64,000 nt of DNA from Thermoanaerobaculia bacterium (GTDB lineage: Bacteria > Acidobacteriota > Thermoanaerobaculia > Multivoradales > JAHEKO01), in contig CALZIK010000113.1 in assembly GCA_945787635.1 (NCBI GenBank), positions 1 through 64,000 of the forward strand. The letters run 5' to 3'. Made by a program: the position numbers and the translations under genes. Of the stretch, positions 1-6,390 are shown piece after piece. Under the pieces are notes generated by a model. The model was not told the origin of the DNA and made no database searches. It worked only from the letters and a program-made list of their open reading frames with translations. The stretch's first letter is position 1. Every line of letters starts with the position of its first letter.

Positions 1-842
1 CGCCGGCGGAGAGGGCCGGGGCGGACGGGCCCCGCCTGGCGCGACGTCTCTGCCGCGCCTGGCTCCGGCTCGGGTTTTCGGCTTCTACCGTACCGGTCGA
101 TCCTCGCGGTCGCAACGTGCTGTTTCTCGAAGACGGCAAGGTCGCGTTCTGCGGCGGGCCGTTTCAACCTCTGCCGGGCCACTCTCGCGACCTGCTGCGC
201 GAGTACCTGGTGGCGACCACGATTGGCGACCAGCAGTCGTGTGCCGACGCGTTTCTGGATCTGCACCACGCGCGGAGCCGGCAGGACGAGCGCCGCCTGC
301 GGCACCAGCTGCGCCACACGGCTCCGTTCCGGGATGGCGGCTGGGACCCCGGCAGCGACAGCCTCTCGAGAGCGCTCCTCGCGCATTGGCACCAGGCGGC
401 GGTTCTGGGTTTTCGGCCACGCCGGCCGTTGCGGACATTTCTTTCGGGCCTCGCTCTGCTGACGCGCGAAGCCGGCAGGCTGGCGCCCGGTGAGAATTCG
501 TTTCGCGAGGCGTTCCAGGAGCTGCGCCTGTACGAGCTGTTGTCGGAGTCGGCGCGTCTGGCGACCGGTGGCGAGGCGGCTCCGATGGCCGATCTGCCCC
601 GCAAGCTGGATCGCGGCCTGACGCTGGCGGCCGCCGAATCACGGCCCCGGCGCGAGCGAGCGCAAGAGAGTCGGGGAGGCTCTTGGAGCGTCGTCATTGC
701 GCTCTTCGCGGCGATCGCGGCGGTGGTGCTGCTCGTTCATCACATCGCACCGGACGTCGGTGCGCCGATGTGGATCGAGCGATCCGGCGCGGTTCTCGTC
801 CTGGTTCTGGGCGGCCTTCTGCTGCGTTTCGCCGCGGAGTGA
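1..842 (+). CDS. ABC1/UbiB-like atypical kinase, degenerate, 3' part only
   Basis: The reading frame is open to the left edge, so the gene starts outside the window. The visible part aligns by eye with the C-terminal lobe of the ABC1/AarF/UbiB family. Where the family has HADPHPGN there is VPVDPRGRN, followed by NVLFLEDGKVAF. Where the family has the metal-binding DFG there is CGG. A helical region follows, and the end carries two hydrophobic segments (WSVVIALFAAIAAVVLLV and an AVLVLVLGGLL segment), matching the two C-terminal membrane helices of UbiB proteins. The DFG aspartate is lost, so this looks like a pseudokinase; that is inference, because the N-lobe is not visible. It converges on the SRPBCC/cyclic-nucleotide-binding operon with only 8 bases between stops. 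Family assignment is moderate. Confidence 0.6.
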   Translation, partial: PAERAGADGPRLARRLCRAWLRLGFSASTVPVDPRGRNVLFLEDGKVAFCGGPFQPLPGHSRDLLREYLVATTIGDQQSCADAFLDLHHARSRQDERRLRHQLRHTAPFRDGGWDPGSDSLSRALLAHWHQAAVLGFRPRRPLRTFLSGLALLTREAGRLAPGENSFREAFQELRLYELLSESARLATGGEAAPMADLPRKLDRGLTLAAAESRPRRERAQESRGGSWSVVIALFAAIAAVVLLVHHIAPDVGAPMWIERSGAVLVLVLGGLLLRFAAE

Positions 843-850
843 TCCCGCAT

Positions 851-1405
851 TCAGTCCGTCGCCTGAGCGACGTACTTGCGATCTCCGATCCAGATCTCGA
901 GCTCGGTCGGCGTGGCGAAGATCTGGACTCTGGGGACCGGGGCTGCCGGCTCCGCTCCGACTACGGCGGTCGCCGCGTCCGGCAGACGAGCCTGCTCCCG
1001 AGCTCCGCGCAGCGTCTTCTCGAAGGTCTCGTCGATCCATCGCTGGATCATCCGTGACGGCGCCAGCAGGCCCATGAGACCCATGTCGAGGTCGAGCCGG
1101 CAGGAAACCAGAGTGCCGGTGTTCCGGGGTCCGGTTTGAAATCGCCAGTTCGATTCCCACTTCTTGGCCATTCCGGCGATCTGCCGCTCGATTTGGCCGT
1201 TCGAGCTGAAGAGGAACTCGAAGGTCGTCGTTTGAACTCGGCGCCTCTGGATTCTGTCGATCTCGGCGAGAACTCGGGTCTCCGATCTCTCGAGCACCCG
1301 GACCTCCCTGACGGTCGGCATCCATTGCGGCCACGATTCGATGTCCGCGAACAGAGCGCGGACGACTTCGACCGGAGCATCGACCGTGCCGAATTTGCGG
1401 ATCAA
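851..1405 (-). CDS. SRPBCC (START-like) domain protein, second of a pair
   Basis: A 184-residue protein beginning with the typical SRPBCC pattern: a beta-strand with a VDAPVEVVRALFADIESWPQW signature (helix-grip N-terminus), then RVLERSETRVLAEID and a TFEFLFSSNGQIERQ strand region. The C-terminal amphipathic helix (WIDETFEKTLRGAREQAR) is the usual lid helix. A tail of about 50 residues follows with a short hydrophilic strand region (TPTELEIWIGDRKYVAQ). The family binds hydrophobic ligands such as quinones, polyketides or lipids in a cytoplasmic cavity. Its start overlaps the stop of the upstream SRPBCC gene by 4 bases (ATGA), so the two are translationally coupled. Ligand is unknown; a UbiB-like neighbour makes a quinone or lipid ligand attractive (COQ10 is an SRPBCC protein) but this is inference. 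Confidence 0.82.
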   Translation of the reverse strand: MIRKFGTVDAPVEVVRALFADIESWPQWMPTVREVRVLERSETRVLAEIDRIQRRRVQTTTFEFLFSSNGQIERQIAGMAKKWESNWRFQTGPRNTGTLVSCRLDLDMGLMGLLAPSRMIQRWIDETFEKTLRGAREQARLPDAATAVVGAEPAAPVPRVQIFATPTELEIWIGDRKYVAQATD

Positions 1406-1962
1406 GTGCTCTTCTCACTTGTGTGAGGGACCAGATCATAGATCCGGCCGTCGAAGTGAAGCCGCAAGGAGTCGCCGGTTTTGTCCAGTTCGAGGATTTT
1501 GTGCTTGCCGAGGCCCTCACCGGCGGCGCCGTGCGCCACCAGGCGCAGGGACCGGGCCGACAGCGCATCCAGTGTCCTCTCCATGACCTGCCGAAGCTTC
1601 GTGCGGGTGCCGAGCTTGAGGAAGCCGTTTCGGAGGCTCAAGGAGGCCCGCACGACGACGCCCGCGCCACCGTCGGCGTCCTCGAGGTCCCAACGGCCGG
1701 ACACCCCGTCTCGGCGGTAACGATCGACCTGATTGAAGAGCAGCCAGTCGTCGGATGACTCAACGAACTCGAGAACGAACTTGCCTCGGCTAAGTGCCGG
1801 GGCCACGAGCTCCACGATCGAGACATCGTTCTCGGCGGCGAGGAGCCGCGATTCGAGGAGATCGGGCACCCAGCTTCGGTACGCCTCGTAGCTGGTGAGG
1901 ACGGCAAAGGCAAGCCGCCTCGGGACCTTGATGTAGGTCGAGGCGCGGACCGTTCTCAGCAT
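1402..1962 (-). CDS. SRPBCC (START-like) domain protein, first of a pair
   Basis: 186 residues. The N-terminus (STYIKVPRRLAFAVLTSYEAY) and the RSWVPDLLESRLLAAEND stretch match the COQ10/polyketide-cyclase type SRPBCC fold: strand, two short helices, then antiparallel strands. ASLSLRNGFLKLGTRTKLRQ leads into the C-terminal helix. The last 35 residues (KHKILELDKTGDSLRLHFDG) form a short extra strand region, and the downstream paralogue has a comparable tail, so the two genes probably arose by duplication and diverged strongly. It lies 15 bases after the cyclic-nucleotide-binding gene and overlaps the next gene by 4 bases. A role in binding or transferring a hydrophobic ligand is family knowledge; the ligand cannot be read from the sequence. 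Confidence 0.8.
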   Translation of the reverse strand: MLRTVRASTYIKVPRRLAFAVLTSYEAYRSWVPDLLESRLLAAENDVSIVELVAPALSRGKFVLEFVESSDDWLLFNQVDRYRRDGVSGRWDLEDADGGAGVVVRASLSLRNGFLKLGTRTKLRQVMERTLDALSARSLRLVAHGAAGEGLGKHKILELDKTGDSLRLHFDGRIYDLVPHTSEKST

Positions 1963-1977
1963 GAAAGGCGTTCGGCC

Positions 1978-2832
1978 TCAGGCGTCTTTGTAGATGTCGC
2001 GAAAGCTGTCCACCATGTCCTGCGGCATCTTCTCCATCTCGGAAAGAGCTTCCCTGGAAGCCGCCACAAAGCCGTCGGGCGCTTTGTCCATGACATCGGA
2101 GAAGGTGTCGCTGTCCCGGAGCTCGGTCTCGTCCGCCAGCTTGCGAAAGAAGGTCTCGCCCAGCTTGGCCATCGCGGTCATGCCGGTTAATCCGCCCACC
2201 ATCATTCCGTAGGGCATCCGCATCATCCGGGCCATGGTCTCCCAGGCCTCGGAGCTCAGGTCGTCGTCATCCTCTTCATCTGCACTCTCGGTGTCGGCTG
2301 GGGCACTGGCATCCTCGACGTCGACGGGTGCTGCCCGTTTCTTGGTCTTGCTCTTCGAATCGCTGAGCCGGAAGCGCTCCTCCGCCGCCAGCGCCCGAGC
2401 GTGAAGCTCGCGGACTCTCTCGGCGAGGCTCGGAACGATGCACCACGCGATCTCGGGCTCGGTCTTGACCAGGGTCTCGAAACTGTCCCGGGTGAGCAAC
2501 AGACATTCGGTGGCCGTCGCGGCCACGGCGCTCGCCGAACGCGGCTGATCGTCGATCAGGGCGATCTCCCCGAGCACCTCACCCGCTTCCATCGCTCCCA
2601 GGACGACCTTGTCCTCTCCCTTGCCCTTGAAGACCTCGGCCCTGCCCGAGGTAATGACGAAGAGCCCGAGACCGGTCGCCCCTTCCTGGATGATCGACTC
2701 CCCCTCCCCGAAGGTCTTGGGAACGCAGAGTTTGGCCAGCTTCTTCAAGTCGCGCTTGTTCAGGCGCGAGAAGATTGGCACTGCAGCGAGGATCTCCTCG
2801 ACGCGCTCATTGGGGGTCGCGACGTCGCTCAT
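1978..2832 (-). CDS. Cyclic-nucleotide-binding domain protein
   Basis: 284 residues from ATG 2832, chosen because AGAAGGAGG lies just upstream; a longer frame to 2889 has no such site. Residues about 10-130 are a CAP/CRP-type cyclic-nucleotide-binding beta-barrel: PIFSRLNKRDL opens the domain and the phosphate-binding cassette is GEVLGEIALIDDQPRSASA, with the conserved Glu and Arg. No helix-turn-helix follows, so it is not a CRP regulator. Instead there is a basic helix, an acidic low-complexity linker (ESADEEDDDDLSSE) and a C-terminal region of about 90 residues with a glycine/methionine-rich patch (MRMPYGMMVGGLTGMTAM) that could touch a membrane. First gene of a three-gene minus-strand operon with two SRPBCC proteins. 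It probably senses a nucleotide and acts on a partner; the partner is unknown. Confidence 0.85.
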   Translation of the reverse strand: MSDVATPNERVEEILAAVPIFSRLNKRDLKKLAKLCVPKTFGEGESIIQEGATGLGLFVITSGRAEVFKGKGEDKVVLGAMEAGEVLGEIALIDDQPRSASAVAATATECLLLTRDSFETLVKTEPEIAWCIVPSLAERVRELHARALAAEERFRLSDSKSKTKKRAAPVDVEDASAPADTESADEEDDDDLSSEAWETMARMMRMPYGMMVGGLTGMTAMAKLGETFFRKLADETELRDSDTFSDVMDKAPDGFVAASREALSEMEKMPQDMVDSFRDIYKDA

Positions 2833-2906
2833 GTGGAACCTCCTTCTGGATTCTGGCTCGGATCGAAACCGAGCCCGCGGGTTCCCCATGAGTCTAGCAG
2901 GATAGG

Positions 2907-3962
2907 CTAGAGGTCACGGATTTCGACACCGCCCAGTTCGGTGAGCAGCTCGGCGCCGTAGGCCTGAGCCGGCGTGCGGACTCCGGCTTGGAGATCTCCA
3001 GTGAGGGCTTTGGAGGCTATGACGACCGCGGCGTCGGCGGTGACGTCGTAGACCTGTGGCGTCGTCATGCGAGCGCGGACGATGTTTCCTGAGCGGTCTT
3101 CGGCCTCGGCGACGATGATCATGCGCTCCCGGTCGCGCTCGGCTCGGGACGGGCCCTCGGGTAGCGAGCGTAGCCAGGTCTCGGCGATCGGGCGAGCCAG
3201 CCCCCGAAAGCCGGCCAGGTAGCGGGTCCACAGGAGGCCTATCCGCTCCCAGGGGAAGGTTTCGAGATAGGTCGTGACGTCGGGGATCCGGGTGGATCGA
3301 TGGGCCGTGGCGACGTCGCCCCAGGCCATGGCCGCGCAGACCACCGGGCCTCGGCCGAAGTCGAAGGCGCGCTCGAGCCGCCCGGCCGGCACCGTCTCGA
3401 GCCGCCCACCTCTGCGCACCGGCACCTCGCCGGTGAGCATGTCGAGCGCGGTCCGGTAAGAGCCTCGGGATCCCAGCCGGAAACGCGAAAAGCCCAGGTG
3501 CAGGCGCCTCGCGTCGGGCAGGCGTTTCGCGACCCACATCGCCAAGCAGTCCGAAGCGACCACCGCGAAGGCGGAGCCGGGCAAAACCATGAGGTCCCGA
3601 GAGCGGGCCTCGCCATGGTAGCGGAGGAGACCCTCGAGGACCGCGAATTCGCCGGCCACGTCGAGGTAGTGCGCGCCCGAGCGCAAGCATGCCTCGACCA
3701 TCGGCGCGGCGGTCTCCGCGAAAGGGCCGGCCAGATGGACGACCACGGCGACGTCTGCCAGTGCGGCGTCGAGGCCGGCGGGGTCGTCGAGCGCGACCAC
3801 GCGTGACGGAAGGCCTGCCGCCGCAGCCAGGGGCTCGACCCGTCGCGGGTTGCGGCCCGCCACGATCGGAACCAGCCCTCGAGAGACGGCTCGCTCGAGC
3901 GTCAGCCGGCCGGTGTAGCCGGTGACTCCATACAGCAGGAGCCGGTTGCGCGCGGCCGTCAG
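2907..3962 (-). CDS. Saccharopine-dehydrogenase-like NAD(P)-binding protein, start uncertain
   Basis: About 351 residues if the CTG at 3962 is the start. The N-terminus has the Rossmann fingerprint LLYGVTGYTGRL with AGRNPRRVEPLAAAAGLPSR, then VVHLAGPFAETAAPMVEACL and SGAHYLDVAGEF, the pattern of the saccharopine-dehydrogenase NADP domain / trans-acting enoyl reductase family. The C-terminal half (about residues 150-350) carries the family's substrate region. No ATG, GTG or TTG lies in frame between the end of the GYD gene and the Rossmann strand. The likeliest start is CTG at 3962, overlapping the upstream TGA. A TTG near 4120 lies deep inside the upstream gene and is less likely. A base error is possible. 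Substrate unknown; it ends the putative amino-acid operon. Confidence 0.75.
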   Translation of the reverse strand: MTAARNRLLLYGVTGYTGRLTLERAVSRGLVPIVAGRNPRRVEPLAAAAGLPSRVVALDDPAGLDAALADVAVVVHLAGPFAETAAPMVEACLRSGAHYLDVAGEFAVLEGLLRYHGEARSRDLMVLPGSAFAVVASDCLAMWVAKRLPDARRLHLGFSRFRLGSRGSYRTALDMLTGEVPVRRGGRLETVPAGRLERAFDFGRGPVVCAAMAWGDVATAHRSTRIPDVTTYLETFPWERIGLLWTRYLAGFRGLARPIAETWLRSLPEGPSRAERDRERMIIVAEAEDRSGNIVRARMTTPQVYDVTADAAVVIASKALTGDLQAGVRTPAQAYGAELLTELGGVEIRDL

Positions 3963-4249
3963 CCCGCCCCGATCAACTCCTGGGCCTCGGCCCAGTCGAA
4001 CGCGCGCAGGGTGGTCGTTCGAACGTTGCCGCTGGCGCCCAGGTGAAGCAGCACGGAGGCGGCCTTCTCCTCGCTGGGCGCGTCCATGATCAGGATGCCG
4101 TCGTGACTGCCGATGGTCCAATACTGGCCGACGATCGACACACCCATCTTTTCCGCGAACTCGTTGAACGCGTCGGCGCGCTGCGGGGAGTCTTTGAGGT
4201 TGCGGATTCCCAGGTCGGTGTAGTCGAGCAGGACGATGAATGTGGCCAT
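3959..4249 (-). CDS. GYD domain protein
   Basis: 96 residues, matching the small GYD family (PF08734): MATFIVLLDYTDLGIRNLKD at the N-terminus, then ADAFNEFAEKMGVSIVGQYW, SHDGILIMDAPSEEKAASVLL, and the C-terminal FDWAEAQELI. The fold is a ferredoxin-like alpha/beta barrel similar to EthD/Dabb proteins. Function is not established for the family. ATG 4249 has GAGGAGC nine bases upstream. It lies 42 bases downstream of the ornithine-cyclodeaminase-like gene, and its stop overlaps the presumed start of the saccharopine-dehydrogenase-like gene, so it appears to be in the same transcription unit. A second GYD protein is at 17700-17999. Confidence 0.88.
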   Translation of the reverse strand: MATFIVLLDYTDLGIRNLKDSPQRADAFNEFAEKMGVSIVGQYWTIGSHDGILIMDAPSEEKAASVLLHLGASGNVRTTTLRAFDWAEAQELIGAG

Positions 4250-4291
4250 GGCGCTCCTCGGGAGAATGGATTGGCTTCCAGCGGCTCGATC

Positions 4292-5266
4292 TTAGCCTGT
4301 GGTTCGGTAGGCACGAAAGACCGCCGACGCGATCTCGACATCCTGCACCGCAACGCCGGTGAGGTCGACGACCGTGACCGCGTCGTCGCTCCGGCGCCCG
4401 GTGGCGTCGCCGGCGACGATCGCGCCAAGCTCGACGACATCTCGCTCCGCAAGGACGCCTTCCCTGAGAGCGTGGCTGATCTCGCCTCGCAGCCGGCACT
4501 GGCTGAGGCTGTCCGCCACTACCATGTGGGCGCTGGCAAGGATCGCGGAGTCGAGCTCCTGCTTGTCGGGGGTGTCGGAGCCGACCGCGGTAATGTGCGT
4601 GCCCGTGCGAATCTCTTCGGCGGTAAGAAGCGGTTCATGGGAGGGCGTGGTGGTGACGATCAGGTTGCAGCGATCGGCTATCGCGCTCGGCTCGAGAGTT
4701 GTCTCGACCTCGAAGCCCAGTGCGCTCATTTCCTCGCGGAAGGCCTCGAGGGCGGCCGGGCTACGTCCCGAGACCAGGACCGCGCGGCAGTCGATCACGC
4801 CGCGAAGCGCCTCGAGTTGGCGGCGAGCCTGAACACCGGTGCCGACGATGCCGATTCGCTCGACGACGCTGGGCGCGAGGTGCTTGGCGGCGACCGCGCC
4901 GGCGGCGGCGGTGCGCAGATCGGTGAGCCGGCCCTCGTCGAGGAGCACCGCACGCGGCTCGCCGGTCGCCTGGGCGAAAAGCAGCATCATGCCGTTGCCC
5001 GCCGCAAGGCCGAGCTTCGGGTTGTCGAAGAACCCCGAAGCGATCTTGACGACGTAGAAGTCGTCGCCGCGAACGTAGCCGTACTTGATGTGGACCTCGC
5101 CGGGCGCCTCATCGAGCAGAAGCTCACCGACCGGTGGTACGACCGCGCGCCCTCGAGAGTAGGCGGCAAAGCCTCTCTCCATGGCGGTGACCAGATCGAG
5201 CCCGTCGAGAAGCTCTTCGATCTCGGGCCAGTGCAGAACGATTGGACCGTGCTCGGGGCTTGCCAT
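4292..5266 (-). CDS. Ornithine cyclodeaminase / mu-crystallin family protein
   Basis: 324 residues from ATG 5266, preceded by AAGGAGG; the ATG shares one base with the stop of the dehydratase gene (TGATG), so the pair is coupled. Family signatures: a lysine-containing strand (EVHIKYGYV), GRLTDLRTAAAGAVAAKHLA, the NAD-binding glycine motif IGIVGTGVQARRQLEAL, and VGSDTPDKQELDS with the conserved Asp. The family includes ornithine cyclodeaminase, L-alanine dehydrogenase, ketimine reductases, EutC of (hydroxy)ectoine catabolism and iminosuccinate reductase BhcD. Pairing with a threonine-dehydratase-like gene occurs for eutB-eutC and for bhcB-bhcD. None of the other genes of either pathway lies in the window, so the reaction is left open. 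Confidence 0.85.
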   Translation of the reverse strand: MASPEHGPIVLHWPEIEELLDGLDLVTAMERGFAAYSRGRAVVPPVGELLLDEAPGEVHIKYGYVRGDDFYVVKIASGFFDNPKLGLAAGNGMMLLFAQATGEPRAVLLDEGRLTDLRTAAAGAVAAKHLAPSVVERIGIVGTGVQARRQLEALRGVIDCRAVLVSGRSPAALEAFREEMSALGFEVETTLEPSAIADRCNLIVTTTPSHEPLLTAEEIRTGTHITAVGSDTPDKQELDSAILASAHMVVADSLSQCRLRGEISHALREGVLAERDVVELGAIVAGDATGRRSDDAVTVVDLTGVAVQDVEIASAVFRAYRTTG

Positions 5267-6270
5267 CAGAGCACCTCCTTGAGCACCTGCGCATCGATGT
5301 TGGCGCCACACAGGACGATGGCGACATTGGCTTCGGCGAACTCCTCCCGGCGCGCGAGGTAGGCCGCGACCGCGGTCGCCGCCGCTCCCTCGACCAGAGT
5401 ATGGTGCCGGCCGATCAGAAGGCGAAGAGCGTTGCGGATCTCGTCCTCAGAGACCAGCACCGACTCGTCGATGACCTGCCGGCAAAGGTCGAAGGTGATC
5501 GAGTCCGGCTCGACTCCGCCGGCACTGCCGTCTGAAAGCGTCGGCAGCGACTCGAGCTCGAGGACGCGGCCGGCTTCGAGAGAGGCGTGCATGACGCACG
5601 AGTTCTCGGGCGAGCAGGCGATGACCCGAACGCCGGGCCAGATGGTCTTGAGAAAACCGCCGACGCCCGAGATGAGGCCTCCGCCTCCGAGGGTGACGAA
5701 GACCGCGTCGAGCTCACGACCCGGCGTTTCCATGGCCAGCTGCTCGGCGAGCTCGGCCGCAAGAGTGCCCTGGCCGGCGACAACCAGAGGATCGTTGTAG
5801 GGCGACACATAGACCATGCCCCGGTCGGCGGCGTGGCGCCTCGCCTCGGCTTCGGCGAGGACGCAGTCGTTGCCGTGGACGCGGACCTCGCCGCCATAGG
5901 TGCGAATCACCTCGAGCTTCGAGCTCACCGCGCCTTCGGGCACGAAGACCACCGCCCTGGTGCCGACCGCCGCCGCCGCGCAGGCGACGGCGGCGCCGTG
6001 GTTGCCCGAGGAGGCCGCGACGACACCCGAAGCTCGGTCTTTTTCGCTCAGCCAGAGAATCTTGTTCGTCGCGCCCCTGAGCTTGAACGAGCCGGTGAGC
6101 TGGAGGTTCTCGAGCTTGAGCCAGACTGCGCCGCCGGCTCCCCTGGCTCCCCTGGCTCCCCTGGCTTCACTACCGCCGTTCGAGAGCGCCGCAGAGCGCT
6201 CGATCGGCGTTCGCCGCACTCGATCTCGGATGCGCTCGGCAGCCGTTTCGACCTCGCTTCGGAAATCCAT
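5266..6270 (-). CDS. Threonine-dehydratase-like PLP enzyme (fold type II)
   Basis: 334 residues. PLP lysine sits in TGSFKLRGA; the substrate/phosphate region SSGNHGAAVA and the glycine loop TLGGGGLISG are both intact. SITFDLCRQVIDESVLVSE and GRHHTLVEGAAATAVAA follow the serine/threonine dehydratase and serine racemase family. There is no C-terminal ACT domain, so this is the short catabolic-type form. Between the first helix and the first strand of the catalytic core the protein contains ARGARGARGAGG, encoded by a 9-bp tandem repeat (6136-6167). The gene leads an apparent operon with the ornithine-cyclodeaminase-like gene, the GYD gene and the saccharopine-dehydrogenase-like gene. EutB-like or beta-hydroxyaspartate-dehydratase-like roles are as possible as threonine deamination. 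Confidence 0.87.
   Translation of the reverse strand: MDFRSEVETAAERIRDRVRRTPIERSAALSNGGSEARGARGARGAGGAVWLKLENLQLTGSFKLRGATNKILWLSEKDRASGVVAASSGNHGAAVACAAAAVGTRAVVFVPEGAVSSKLEVIRTYGGEVRVHGNDCVLAEAEARRHAADRGMVYVSPYNDPLVVAGQGTLAAELAEQLAMETPGRELDAVFVTLGGGGLISGVGGFLKTIWPGVRVIACSPENSCVMHASLEAGRVLELESLPTLSDGSAGGVEPDSITFDLCRQVIDESVLVSEDEIRNALRLLIGRHHTLVEGAAATAVAAYLARREEFAEANVAIVLCGANIDAQVLKEVL
6136..6167. repeat. 9-bp tandem repeat inside the dehydratase gene
   Basis: Three perfect copies of GGCTCCCCT (6136-6162) and a partial fourth. On the coding strand it encodes repeated Ala-Arg-Gly in a surface position before the PLP lysine region. The unit is a multiple of three, so gain or loss of copies would keep the frame. 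Confidence 0.9.
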
Positions 6271-6360
6271 GGGTCGATCGTACCGGGTCCGGTCGGAGGC
6301 GTCGGGGGACGGAGCCGCGACGCTCCCCGGGACCGGGCGCCGCGACGCTCAGCGACGGGT

Positions 6361-6388
6361 AGCGTCGCACCTGCGTGTGCGACGAAAT
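6361..6388 (-). repeat. Intergenic palindrome family 2, copy 1
   Basis: Perfect 8-bp stem CGTCGCAC (6363-6370) / GTGCGACG (6377-6384) with a six-base loop. It begins 6 bases beyond the stop of the FG-GAP gene in that gene's direction. A near-identical element lies at the same relative place after the amidohydrolase gene (13246-13269). It could act as a transcription terminator or mRNA 3' stabiliser; no T-run follows. Confidence 0.7.
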
Positions 6389-6390
6389 AC

